From NCBI GenBank assembly GCA_013399855.1, contig VXAY01002047.1, positions 62,001-126,000 on the forward strand: DNA of 64,000 nucleotides. The letters are read 5' to 3'. Positions 10,470-22,600 of the stretch are shown here, piece by piece. The notes under the pieces are model-generated. The model was given only the letters and a program-made list of their open reading frames with translations, ran no database searches and was not told the DNA's origin. Each line of letters opens with the position of its first letter. Within the stretch, counting starts at the first letter, position 1. The translations under genes and the position numbers were made by a program. The DNA is from Oxyruncus cristatus (Eukaryota > Chordata > Aves > Passeriformes > Cotingidae).

Positions 10470-12054
10470 TTATGTGTTGACAGAGGTGGCTTTAAGAGTG
10501 ACTTTATGGTTTTATTGTTGCTTTAAAACAGATTATATTGTTGTCAGGGCAATGACCTCCTCTTTTCCCCAAAGGAAAGAATTGCTTACATTCCTATGCT
10601 TCAGAAATGAGTTTTAGCTGAAAAGCCAGTAATGTGGGGAGTAACGAAAGAAGGGCAAAATGGACAGGAGAGAATATCTGTTGTGAAAATAAAGGTCTCC
10701 AAATTTTTTTCCATTTAAACAAACTTTTTTTGTATTTTCTTTAAAAAAAAATAAAAAAAAGGAAAAGGGAAGTTTATGGGAAATACCCTCTAGATAAAGC
10801 CAGTGGAACAAAAGTTTACCTTCTTTGTGTTTCCTTTTTCACTATTTTTAATGCTAATGTTAAGGGAAATGACATTGTCATTTATAATTGACTAGTAATC
10901 AAATAAGAGTCTCCCTTTCTGGAGAGCCTTGAGGATGCCAAAAGGCTCCCTGGAACAGGCAGAAGTGTTTACAATGGAGTTTCAAGCTTTTCTCTGACTC
11001 CTACACAGTATCACATGTACTGGAAGTCACCAGGAGTTGCAACAAAGGAAGTGAATGTTGAGAATACAGTTACAGATCAAGTGATGGATAACAGTGCTAA
11101 ATAGAAATACATCAAATACTATCACATATACAAATACTATTACTTTAAAGTTATAACCATAACTTTAAAAGGATAGTTTTCCAGACTTGTGTTGTTAAAT
11201 TGTATTTGTCATGATGCTGCTGGTTTTTTTAAGTGCAAGTTTGTTAAGGTTTTCAGACCAAATACATTCAATGGAGCAAGGGGAAGACTTCCTAAAAGGC
11301 GGTTTCTGTACTTTTTCACTCTAAATGCTTATGCTACTTTTGGACACAGTCATTGCAAAGCATTAATCTTTTCAGTTGCAAAAAGAGTTTTGGTTTTGAC
11401 ATAACTTCAGAGTTACAGATTCCATCTGGCTGTTGGTCAGAGTAATGGACCCTCATTACAAATACCTTTTTAGATTGTTTTGTCCAGACTGCAAATTCAT
11501 CATAGCTGAGTTTTCTGAAAATTAGATGTGATTTAAAGAAAATAGTAGGAAACTGTTCTGACAGTGGATTGTTTACTTAATTATAAAATGAGTTTGGATT
11601 TTTAACATCTAAGAGCTTTCTGAATTGCTTAGACCCCTTGCAGCTTTGCAGGATATTGTAAACATGTTTATCATGTAAAGACATACAAAAATTATGGTTG
11701 ACTGTGAAGGCTTGATTAATATACTTATTTTTTTTAAAATGGGTTAATACAAAGTCTTCTACTTTTCCTTGGTTTTGATATCTAAGCTGAAAATACCTTT
11801 GCAAAGAAAGGAATATTTTTGAATACAATTTTTACACATTAAAAAAATACTAGGGCTTGCTCAGAAAAGGAGATCCACTTTGTTCTCAAATGATTACTTC
11901 ATTTTAAAAATAATTTCTGCCTCCTCCATGCTCTCTTTTCCTGTTGTTCTGGCCAAGAATACATCCTCATTTTTAGTGAAGTTCTTTTCTTTTTTTTCCT
12001 TATGTAGTGATTTTGGTTTTCCTTTGTTCTCCCTATTTGGTATGCACATGAAAG

Positions 12055-12177
12055 CGGATGGTCTGTCGTTCACTGGGAGCAAATCCAGACGACCTAAAGG
12101 ACCCAATTAAAATTAGTATTCCACGATATGTCCTGTGTGGGCAGGGAAAGGATGAGCACTATGAGTTTGAAATAAAG
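12055..12177 (+). CDS. KIF16B: KIF16B coding exon, start of PX domain
   Basis: This 123-nt, phase-0 exon encodes RMVCRSLGANPDDLK, then DPIKISIPRYVLCGQGKDE and HYEFEIK. The second part is the first strands of the PX (phox homology) domain. It ends AAG before a consensus donor, GTAAGT (12178). The acceptor is AAAG at 12051-12054 with a modest pyrimidine tract further upstream. The PX domain binds PI3P on early endosomes and attaches the motor to its cargo. The sequence is nearly identical to other vertebrate KIF16B proteins as I know them. An open frame runs on past the donor to 12264, but this is only intron read-through. Confidence 0.96.
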
Positions 12178-15100
12178 GTAAGTGCTTTTCCGTTGCTTTT
12201 CTTTAATGTTTTTGTTCCACTAAGTGCAGTTTTTGGTTCTCTTTCTCTTATGAAGGTGTCCTGAATACTGCTAAATAAGAGAGATTGTGAGAAGACATGC
12301 ACAGGACAGTATAAAGACAGGTATTTTCCAAGTGGGTTGAATGTACAGAGGAGGCTGGTGGCCAAACTCTTGGGCTGAGCAGTTCCCAAGCCAATGTCAA
12401 TTCAGTTCAAAGTGTTGCAGAGATGAGGAATAAATTCATATTTTTAATAGGAAAGCCCTTTATTGAGATGCAAGTGTCAGGTATAGAAAAGGTTCAGGCT
12501 TGAAATATTTATCTATAATAATGAAAGCATAATTAAAGTATTTTGCACATATGCACAACAAAGGCTTGATTCCTTTCAGGCTCTCTTTGTTTTTCTGATA
12601 CTTCCCACCCTGCATTTCCAAGGTGTCACTTCTCCAAACTGTTATCTGCTTCCCCTCTATATCAGTGGCTTTCTAAGTTGATCTTCTGTACAGAAATACT
12701 GGGGGGGAAAGCATATTAATTTTATTTCCTCTGGTACTCAGCCAGTGTTTTTCCAAAGCAAGATGTAAAGTCTAATTGGAAATGCGCTCTCAGTGTGTGT
12801 GGACATGTAGCATAACTGATGTACGTGGCATCAGAGACAGAGTTGGCAGCCTCCTTCCTGAATGTACTGCCAGATGCTTCATTAGCTGCTGTGAGATGGA
12901 GGAGTAACCTCCCTCACAGTGTGAAGGACCATTTCTGAACTGTGCTCACATTCTCTTTTACAAATGTTTTTATTAAGATGGGCTACCTTAGCTCTGTTTG
13001 TTCTATTTAAATTTTCATTTTGAAACATACCGCTCAGTTTTTGGGTGGAATACCTCCTTTTGCCTGTTGAACTTTGATTTTCCTGAGGCCAGCAAAAACC
13101 CAGAGCCAGAGAGATGCTGAGAGATGAGGAAGTGCACATGAAACTTCCCTTAGGGCTGTTCTCACTAACTATTTTCTGCACACAGGATTTACCAGACTGG
13201 GTGATGGTTAGTGAAGATAACAGATAAAGTAAAAAAGTAGCTTCTCAATAAGTTGGTGGATTTCTTTTCCTAGTATTCACCCCTTCATCCCTAAAACCCA
13301 TGTAAGCATCTGCAATGAAGGAACAGTTGAAAAAGAATGTGCAGTTTGGGAGTTTGGCAGTTTTGGGGTTGTTTCTTACAGTCATTCCCTTACATGAATG
13401 AATCCACTGTTAATGCTTTTTCCTTTCCCTCCAGGTCTCTTTGTCACAGTGGACTGCTTTCGCTATGGTCAGGATTTAGTTCCACACTCCAGTCCACAGA
13501 CCTTCCACAAACTCTTTTATTTTAAACCTTTTCCCTGAAGAGCTCCCAGCTCTATTTTGATCTGTATTAATTTTCAGATGCTCCTACAGTTATGTGCAGA
13601 AAATCACAATACATGGAATAGTAGTGGGTTTTTTTCACCTTAAAAATTAGGAAAGTAGGAAACCATGACAGAGATCATTTCTTCCTGATGGATCAGAATA
13701 CCATGTCAGCCGTTGAAATAATTCCAAATCTCAGCCTTACTTTACTTAGTTCAAGTTTATCTTCAAGTAATCTCATGTGAAATAAATGTCGGTGTTCTGG
13801 AAGGGCTGAGGTGTTGCTAGTCTCATTTCCTTTGCTCCCAAGCTTTCTTCAGCGAGGGTCCTCTTGCTCTTGGAAAAATGCTTAGCTGACCTATTTGCAT
13901 GTACTAACACTTGGGGATCTGACAAAGGGACAAGGGATGATTGAACTGAATTTTAAGACAGTGCCCAAACCTGTGAATCCTGGGTATCTCAGAGGTATTT
14001 TCCTCAGAAGATGTTTCTAGTCATTGTATTTGTAGTTAAATCCTGCATGTTGCTGTATAGAGAAACAAATATAATGAATTTCTGTATATAACAAATATAT
14101 ACATTTCTTCTTGTGACATGCAGTAGTAAAGATTATTTTGTTTATGTACCAAAAGAGAGAGAATGAGTTCCACTTCTCTTGGCGGCATCACGGTCAGTTC
14201 ATAAGTCTTTCAACCCTAACATACAATCCAACAATATTTCCTTTTAGTGCAGGTTTAGCATCTTGTCTATCTGGGCATGTATGGGAACAGGCCAGCAAGA
14301 TGCTCTGTCCACTCAGGTTCTCTGACGGGATACAGATCCTACTTTAAGATGTTGAGTGAGTTCCACAAGAACCTATTGGAGAGAATTAAAAACAGAAACA
14401 AACCCATACTTTATTAGACCTCAGACAGCACCTTCTTTTGCAGCAGGATATGTCACGGAGCTGCTTGTGCCACGCTGCTACTAAGTATACTGTATGAATT
14501 GATGCATTTCCAAAAAAACTTCCATTTGAGTGACAGTTTTATATGTTATCTTTAAAGTCATGATGAAACAGTAATAATTTAATCAGGTCTAAACATATTT
14601 ATGTTAGAGCTAAGTTAGAATGCCAGAGAACTATTCTTATATTCTCTCCTTCCTTTCATGTTGTTGTGATATGCAGAATATTCAGACAAGGCTGTGCTAC
14701 AGTGTGTGGGAAGACCTTTTGCATCAATAAAACTGTTGGCATCTGTTACAGACAGTGCCTATGTTTGCAGTACCTATGGATGGCAGAAGGAGCAGTGAGG
14801 CAGCAGAGAAGGTGGAACTCCAGCTCACATAAAGGCACACAGGGTCTCCTGAAAGCAGGTGATGGAAACAAAGCTGGGTATCAAGTACAGACCTGCAGGG
14901 ATCCTCTGACAAAAGGGAAAGTTGTAGATGAGTCTTCTCATTCTTATTCAGCTTTCCCTCATTGTTCCAAATGCTCTCCTTTTGTTTATCCTGTTTGATA
15001 TCCTTTCAAAACGGGCTCTTTTGCTTGTGTTTCAAAGCCTTTTAGTTATGTCTGAGAAGTTCTCAGTGGGAGAAGATTCCAGACAGATGCACCCCAAAGC

Positions 15101-18100
15101 AGTGCTTTCCTCTAGCCAGATGCCATTGTGGGTCCGCTCAAAGAGTCCACATTTCTAGTCTAAGTTTCTTTCTGAGTGTAGTGAACTATTGCAGAGTGGG
15201 AACAAAGTGGCAGCAGTGTACACTGATACATACTTCTTAAAAAAATTGATGCATGCCCCGTAACTACCTGAATTAGTAAGAAGAAAGAGTCCAATATTCC
15301 CTCCACTGTATCAGATTAATGCCCTCAATAAAAAATAAATTTAAAAAGTTATAAGAAATTTTTAGGAAGCTTTTAGCTTTTCAGGTGCTGTTTCCCTTGG
15401 CAGTATGAGGACAAGGTCCCTTTCATCAAGGTCCCTTTTGAGAAATAGGAGTTTTCACAATGACTGTAGACAGTTTAACCAGCCCAGATAAGCAAAGTGG
15501 GCATTTTTTGTTCTAATTGCTTTCAGAATCAGGTGGAATATTTATTTTTACTTCTATTGCTATGGGATACAAAGAGAGCAAGTTCTGTGATGTGTTTTAC
15601 AGTGGAATGAAATTAAAATGTCTTTTAGGTTATTTTCTTTCAGTCATCATAAGAAGAAATGATAAGCAGACAGGACTGTAATATCTCCTTTCAGATTTAT
15701 AGGTTTTATGTAGGAAATGTTGTGTTTGAATGAAAAAACCAAACCCCACAATTCTGAGGGAAGCCTTAAGATCACGGCAGTGCCTCGATAAGAATATTTA
15801 AAAAATCTGCCTTACAGATTTATTCAACCATATGGATTTTGTTATTAAGAAAATATTTTTAACTGTATTAGCAGATCATGAAAAAAGACCATTTCAAAAT
15901 TGCTTTACTTGATATTGTTCGAAAGATCTGCACATGGCCCTGTCTCATACCTACAGAGTGTATAGTCTGTCATACAGCTTTTTTAAACAGGGGAAAAGAA
16001 TCCCAGCCCAAATTGGTTGGGTCAGCTGCAGGAGTAAAAAGCTCTGTTCTAGAAATGCTACCTGTATGCCAGGTGTGCTTATACAAGTAGAGTTTGATTC
16101 TGTCTGTCGTAATAATGTTATTGCTGTGCTTGGGGGACCACTTAGGATTTTGTTTAGCTTTGAAATTCATTTTTCAATATATCAGCTGTAACAACAATAA
16201 AATTGAGGAATTACCTGCTAGTCTCATTACAAGAATTAGGAAAGTAAACAAAAGAAAGTAAAAAAAAAAGAAAGACAGGGACCAAGTCAGGACTACGCCA
16301 CCAGAGAAGACTCAAGAGAAAATCCTTCACTTCAGATACATGGCTTTGCTGTTTTCCTTCCTATCTACCTGTAACAAGCTGTTTATTTAACTTCATAGAA
16401 GAAAACTAGTAACTAATTGGCTGCAGGCAATTTGGTTTGGGTAAGTTTGGTACCACCCCATCACCTAGACAGCTGTCAGATATAATCCATCGTGCAGGTG
16501 TCTTAGAATCATAGAATTGTTAAGGTTGGAGAAACCTTTATGACCGTCAAGTCCAACGTCAACCCACTGCCGCCACCATCTTGCTCACCATTAAATCATG
16601 TCCTCAAGTCCATGTCTACAATGTCCATATCCATATCTGGACATTTTTTGAACACTTTTGAGGCTGGTGACTCCTAGTAGCAGTAGAGTTTCTTGGTTGC
16701 GTGAAAGATGATTTTTTTCTCAGAAATAATGATTTTTTTATTGTGGAGATATGCTAGAAGAACTTACGTCACAATGTTTGTGAAATGTTTTGAGAAGGCC
16801 AGTTTTGTTTTCTTGCATCTTTTAACTAAAAGTTGAGGTAAAAGTAGGAAAAACCCACCCCAAACCTAGTTCCTCTTGTCGTAAGACACACAGTAATTTG
16901 TGGTTTCCTAAACACTTCCCCCAGTTTCCCTGTTCTGTAGTCGGCAGCAAAGGCAGCAGGAATGGAGTAGGGTGGACCAGAGATGAATTTGTTGCAAATA
17001 TGGGGTACCAGTTGTCGGCATTGGTGCTTGTACACTGGTTTCCTCTGCTTTATTGCTCTTTCTTTTTCTCCTATTCAGTTATCCAGCTCCATTGCAGCTT
17101 TCTTTACCTCCATAGTTTTTTGATATCCCCAGTAGTGAGGGAACTACTCATTAATTTTAGGTGTCATTGTAAGATTAAAAAGTCAGTGTCTTTGTGAAAT
17201 GTGTTTTATGAAAATTTTTTTTTTTTTACCTTCATGCATAAAATCATAGCTAGACAGAGGAAATACTACATATTAGGCCTATTAGATTAAAAAAAGCAGC
17301 TCTGTTTTCGGTTTTAAGCAGTACCACTTGGCTTTCTCCAGCTCTGCTAGTCTGTGTAGAGCAATGCTCACTGTCCCTGCAGCTTGGCTTCTTGGTAGCC
17401 TTGGGTCACAAGAGCTTCAGAAGGATTTTACTGTGAAATCAAAGGCTCTAGTCACAGCACTTCTATGACTGACTTAGAAATGCCTTTCATTTCACCTAAT
17501 TTCAGACAGTAAAATTTTTTTTCCTAAAAATTTTGTTGGTATCTAAGTTCTGGTGAGGATTTTGCGAATAACTGATAGTAAGGTTGGTTTGTCCTCTCTC
17601 TTTGCTCCTGTTGTTATGCATTTTATTCACAGGAGTAATTACGTTAATTTTAATAAATCTTCCTGTATAAATGGGATGTTCATCACCATATTGATGACAG
17701 AGACCAAGAGTATTTTAAAGGAATATCTGCTAGTGAAAGCTGGCATGTGTAATATTTTACCCTACAAATTGGAATCCCATTCCATGTGATAATGAACTCT
17801 GTGTCCGAGAAATGCTTATTTATTAATTGTGTGTATCTATGTATATGAGAATATACATTTCTGTGAATACATAGAGAGGCTATAATACACTTGTGCTGTA
17901 TGTTATTCCTTCTTTAATGGAACACCCACTGATTGTAGTGCTGAGAGCTGGATAGATGCACCAAGAAATGATTGGGGATATTTTAATGTGTTTATAGCCT
18001 TGTCAAACCACTCCAGAATAAGGAATAAATGCATTTGGTTTTTTCCCTTTGCAGTCAGTGCTCCTTATTAAATACAGTTCTGTCACTGTAATGAAAGAAA

Positions 18101-18247
18101 AATTAAGTAAACTTATAAAAGCTTATAGATTTAAGATATCTAAGAATTGCCTCTTTTAATCTTATAACCTTGTATACTGCATGGTTTTTAGTGTTGTGCA
18201 TTGTGTGGGTTTACTTCTGTTTCTCCTTTTTTTATTGTCTGCTTTAG
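12178..18247 (+). other. KIF16B: KIF16B intron (6.1 kb)
   Basis: Donor GTAAGT at 12178 and acceptor TTTAG ending at 18247 after a good T-rich tract. It contains one recognisable mobile-element fragment, the antisense CR1 tail at 16505-16685. The other open frames, including 14666-14998, show no codon or domain signature. Confidence 0.85.
16505..16685 (-). mobile_element. CR1 LINE 3' fragment, antisense
   Basis: AGAATCATAGAATTGTTAAGG, followed by a GTCCAACGTCAACCCACTGC-type stretch and TTTTTTGAACACTTTTGAGGC, is the familiar 3' end of an avian CR1 retrotransposon read on the opposite strand. The copy is diverged and 5'-truncated, with a fuzzy inner border near 16685. Confidence 0.8.
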
Positions 18248-18337
18248 ATAACAGTCCTGGATGAGACTTGGACAGTGTTCCGGCGGTACAGTCGCTTTCG
18301 AGAAATGCATAAAACTTTAAAACTGAAGTACCCAGAG
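18248..18337 (+). CDS. KIF16B: KIF16B coding exon, PX domain PI3P-binding RRYSRF segment
   Basis: This 90-nt, phase-0 exon runs from acceptor TTTAG (18243-18247) to donor GTAAGT (18338). It encodes ITVLDETWTVFRRYSRFREM and then HKTLKLKYPE. The RRYSRF motif is the basic PX signature whose Arg contacts the 3-phosphate of phosphatidylinositol 3-phosphate, and the following helix completes the lipid pocket. Every key residue is intact. A CR1 LINE begins less than 100 bp past the donor, so this exon sits close to a repeat-rich part of the intron. Confidence 0.97.
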
Positions 18338-19204
18338 GTAAGTTTTGGTAAAATATTCTTTTGCAGAAAGGGGTGGAGGTAGAGACTGGAAAAAAGGTGT
18401 TCTGAAATATGTTTACTCAAAAAGGGTGGTGATTTGAGACAGCCAGCATGGTTCCACCAAGGCAATTCCTGCCTGACCAACTGAATGACCTTCTATGATG
18501 GAGTGACTACATCAGTGGACAAGGGAAGAGATTATAGATGGGTGTCATCTACATTGATCTGTAAGGCCTTTGACATGGTCCCCACAACATCCTTTTCTCT
18601 AAATGGGAGAGAAATGGATTTGATGGGTGAACTGTTTGGTGGATGAGGAACTGCTTGGACAGTGACATCCAGGATGTGGTGGCCAATGAATGACTCAGCA
18701 TCCTGATGGATATCAGTGCCAAGTGGTGACTCTCAGGGGCCTGTATTGGGACCAGTGCTGTTAAATACCTTGATCAGTGACATAGCAGGATCAAGCACAC
18801 CCTCTGCAAGTTTGCAGATCATGAGTCTGAAGGATGGGATGCCAGAGAGAGGGACCTGGACGAACTCAACAAGTGTACCTGTGTGAACCTTGTGAGGTTC
18901 AACAAGACCAAGTGCAGGGTCCTGCATCTGGGCTGGGGCAGTCCCCAGTGTCAGTACAGACAGGGGGTTGAAAGAATTGAGAGCAGCCCTGACAAAAAGG
19001 ACTTGAGGGTGCTGGTGGCCAAAAAGCTGGATGTGACCCAGCAATGTGTGCTTGCAGCCCAGAAAGCTAACCATGTCCTGGGCTGCATCCAAAGCAGTGT
19101 GGACAGCAGGGCGAGGGAGGGGATTCTGCCCCTCTGCTCTGGTGAGACCCCACCTGGAGTGCTGCATCCAGCTCTGGGATCCCCAGCACAGGAAGGACAT
19201 GGAC

Positions 19205-19695
19205 TGCCGTGTGTTGGGTGGAAAAGAAACAGACTCGCAGGGTTCTTGTGCAAGTTGCTGAGGTATGGGCGAGTCCACTTTATTAAGGGGTGCTCCCTCT
19301 TTTATAGAGGGAACTAGGGAAGGTTCTAGAAACTGGGGTGGTACTTAGCAAATAAGGAATGGGTAGGACGGGTCAGATACAAACATGGATAGGGGTAGGA
19401 TGGTACAAAACCTTGTAGGGAAAGTGAGGGTAGAGAAATAACCAAACTTGGACGAATCAGAAAATTGGAATAAACTGGGGATAAAACTGAGGGAAGAACT
19501 CCTATGAAATGGGATAAAACACACATTAACCACAAGCATTAATAATAATTAAAACAGGGAAGTAACTGTCAAGTCCATTAATGTTGTCTTTGTCTGTATT
19601 TCCGTGTTGTTGGATTTCTTTAGATGTTCTGGTTGGGATAAAGTTCCTTTTTCCATTTGGCAAAAGTTTCCCACTCGGCTCGCCGACCTCCCACA
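19205..19695 (-). mobile_element. Solo LTR (491 bp) inserted in the CR1, antisense
   Basis: The element has TG...CA ends and is flanked by a perfect 6-bp direct repeat, ATGGAC, at 19199-19204 and 19696-19701. The flanking CR1 sequence is continuous once one copy is removed. Read on the minus strand it has an ordinary LTR layout: a TATA box TATAAAAG (19306 to 19299), then AATAAA (19284 to 19279). A 6-bp target duplication is typical of ERVK/alpharetrovirus-like insertions, but I cannot name the family. No internal retroviral genes remain, so this is the product of LTR-LTR recombination. Confidence 0.88.
19299..19306 (-). promoter_or_regulatory. TATA box of the antisense solo LTR
   Basis: The minus strand reads TATAAAAG, 15 bp upstream of AATAAA. 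If still active it would start transcription antisense to KIF16B. Confidence 0.5.
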
Positions 19696-22600
19696 ATGGA
19701 CCACTTGGAGCAGGTCCAGAGGAGGGCCACAAAGATGATCAGAGGGATGGAGCACCTCTGCTGTGGAGACAGGCTGAGAGAATTGGGATTGTTCAGCCTG
19801 GATAAGAGAAGGCTCTGGGGAGACCTTATAACAGCCTTTCAGTACTTGAATGGGGCTCCTAATAAAAGGTGGGGACAGACTTTGCAGCAGGGCTGTTGCA
19901 ATAGGACAAGGGGTAGTGGTTTTAAACTGAAGAAGGTAGATTCAGAATAGATACAAGGAAGAAATTTTTTTACAATTAGGTGGTGAAACACTGGCACAAG
20001 TTGCCCAGAGAGATGGTGGATGCCCCATGCCTGGAAGCATTCTGGATCATGCTGCATTGGTCTCTGAGCAACCTGATCAAGTTGAAGATGTCCCTGATCA
20101 CTGCAGGGGGCTTGGACTGGATGGCCTTTAATGGTCCCTTCTAACCCAAACAATTCTGTGATTCTATGATTCCTCTCACACATACACTTCCATTAAGACT
20201 GACAAGCCCTTCAGCAGTTTAAAGGTCCAAGACTGCTCGATACAGGCTGAATGTTGCAGTGAAACTGTGACCCCGAGTGTTGCTTCTGGCCTTTAATTCC
20301 CTTTACTGCTGACTGGCGCCATTCCCTGGAGGTTGCTGTTTTGTTCATTGGAAGGTACTTGCAGTCAGATCACGTCATCCTGACAACTTCTCATTTAAAA
20401 GAAGAGTGTTGCTCCACAGATACCCTTTTGTAATAGTGGCTTCCAGGTTTCTGCAAAATGAAAAATTGATCTTTCTGACCACCTTGGAGACTCTGGGCAT
20501 TCAGGATGAGGAGCTGTGCCTGACAGAGCTTAAGTTAATTGGAGAGAGCATTTGTAGAATTACAGTTCTCAGTTTCCATGTTTAACTCTTAATTATTAAC
20601 ATTTTGCTTCCTTTCTACATGTTCCCTTGGATATTAGAAGAAGTAAGTCATTCAAGAAATGAAAGTGATCCTGATTTGAGAGTTAGCACAAGTAAAGGAG
20701 CCTGGGCCACATATTCATGGGCAGTATATTAAAAAACATGAATATGTTTAAGAAAGAGAGACGTGCAATAGTGTGCAAATGCTTTTTTGGTCTTCATTAA
20801 CATATACTTTAAGCTAAAAATGACTTGAGTACGGAACAATGTTGAGTCTGAGACTTAAGATTATTCCCGTTCCAAAACAATATGAAAACCAGAAATGGAA
20901 ACTACCGTGCACCAAATATCTAAGGAAATTTTCTTTTTTTTTTGAAGAAAGAAAAAAAGAGAGACAGAGAAAAAAAAAAAAAAAGAAAAGTAGGTCACCC
21001 TTTTTGATTGACAGAAGAAAATTTTTAAGGTAAAATTGAGTTTTGAATGGGAAATGGAAATATTCTCTTTCCACAAATTCAGTATCATATTTTTTATTGG
21101 AATGAATTGCCATTTCCTCTTGGATGTTAGAGTCATAGTCTGTCAATGAGTATATCCTAATTGCATCTAACTCCTGAAAAAACAGCCAGGCAGTCATCCA
21201 GTTGACAGGGAAAATGGCCATCTGAATCCCTCTGCAGACTGATTTTCCCCATTTAGAAAAGTGTGTTTGAATGGTCTTCTTCAGAGTGTGTTGTCAGTCC
21301 TGACAATACATTGAGGAACAATTGAATTTGGCTTTTACAGTTGTGTCAGAGGGAGATCAACTTCTTTCTTGTGTGTGGTAATTGGATTCACGAGGAATCT
21401 GATGTTCTTAAAGCCACTATTAAAATGTCCTGTGTGCTGCAGCATATCAACGTCACCTTTTTGAATCAAGCATTTGTGATTGTCAGGACAAATTTGGGGT
21501 TTTTTTGCTGTTACGGGAGGGGTGCTTGGGTTTTTTTTTTAGTATTTGTGTGCTTTGAAGAACCATGAGAACATGTGTGGTATTATTAGGTCAAAATGAA
21601 GTCGAGCATCCAAGAGTTTACAACAGAGAAAATAATCCCAGCCTGGAGCCCAGGTGCATAGTCTTCCTCATCGTAGAGTCTTCCCAGCTGAAGTTGGTTT
21701 TGTTGTCATAGTTAATATTTTTCCTATGGATTTTATCTATATATTCCATTCTCTCTACCATTCAGTGTATAGAGAGCAATTATCTTACAGAGGCAATTTT
21801 CTTTTGCTGCCTTTTTTTTTAGCCTTTTCTCTCTGTTTGTCTTTTTTGCTTACAATGTCAGTATATTCACTAGTTTAATGCCAGTTTGTTCCTTATTGAC
21901 ACATCTGTGTTGCCGTAAGCCTGTGTCTTAGGTAAACTTCCTGAGGTTCACGTCTAGTACGTTAAAGGAATTATTTGTTTAGTTATGCCGATGAATCAGT
22001 GTCTAATTTCCACGTAGGAAGCACATTATAGTATGTTTTATTAAGCTATCTGTTTCCTTCTCAACAATTTCTGTAAGTCAGGGCAAATAACAAGTCTTAC
22101 AAGACTGCCAGTAGTATGTTTTTCCAGCCTTGACTGAGCCTCCACTTCACAACAACCTTCCATACATTATCAGAGAGGTTCAAGCATCTTTGTTAATTAC
22201 CAAGCATGTGAAAAATTAGGAGAAGCATCTGATCGTGTCAGCTACTGCTTTTAGACAGGTACTGTCACTTAAGTTCCTGTTCTGGAGACCCTTGCAGCAC
22301 TGATGGTGTCTTCTCTTTTTACATGATACAGACTGTTGTGTCCATTCCTGCCTTGAGATGTAGGGCACCACGAGGCAACGGCAGGTTTGTGGGGAGAAGA
22401 CGACTAGATAATATGTAGCTTTTGCTTCTACTCATCAGCATTTCTCCAATCTACTCTGTCCTTGTTTATCAGAGGGGAAGAGCATGTTGTGATGGATGAA
22501 ACATATAATACTGTGTCCTGCAGTAAAGATCTAGCATTTATTTTCTTTGAAGGAATTTCATTATGAATGTTACATATGTGAATGATCAATGGCTTTCCAT

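Larger units (their letters stand above)
8489..12054 (+). other. KIF16B: 3' UTR of the long-exon transcript, then intron
   Basis: No coding exon was found here. The first part would be 3' UTR if transcripts end after the long exon, with poly(A) signal candidates at 8715 and 10464. The rest is intron of the PX transcript, ending with a weak acceptor (CACATGAAAG) at 12054. A-rich and T-rich runs occur near 10715-10762. No mobile element was recognised. Confidence 0.6.
18428..20172 (+). mobile_element. CR1 LINE, 5'-truncated, split by a solo LTR
   Basis: This sense-oriented CR1 non-LTR retrotransposon begins inside the reverse-transcriptase frame. One stretch reads roughly GVIYIDL-KAFDMVP, the conserved RT motif around the D-KAFD core, here with a stop in it. 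It continues through the usual 3' part (TTCAACAAGACCAAGTGCAGG, then GAGCAACCTGATC-type tail sequence) to the terminal ATTCTGTG/ATTCTATG repeats at 20153-20171. Frameshifts and stops show it is dead. The body is interrupted at 19205-19695 by an LTR, and the two CR1 halves are otherwise continuous. The larger open frames in this interval on both strands (18733-19278, 18883-19317, 19839-20183) are products of the element, not host genes. Confidence 0.92.

Noticed and set aside
12058..12264. Apparent short gene starting at the ATG in RMVCRSLG
   Set aside because: The first 40 codons are the KIF16B PX exon. The rest is read-through past a consensus GTAAGT donor.
18733..20183. Open frames of up to 181 codons on both strands
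   Set aside because: They are debris of the CR1 LINE and the nested LTR. The antisense ones are shadows.
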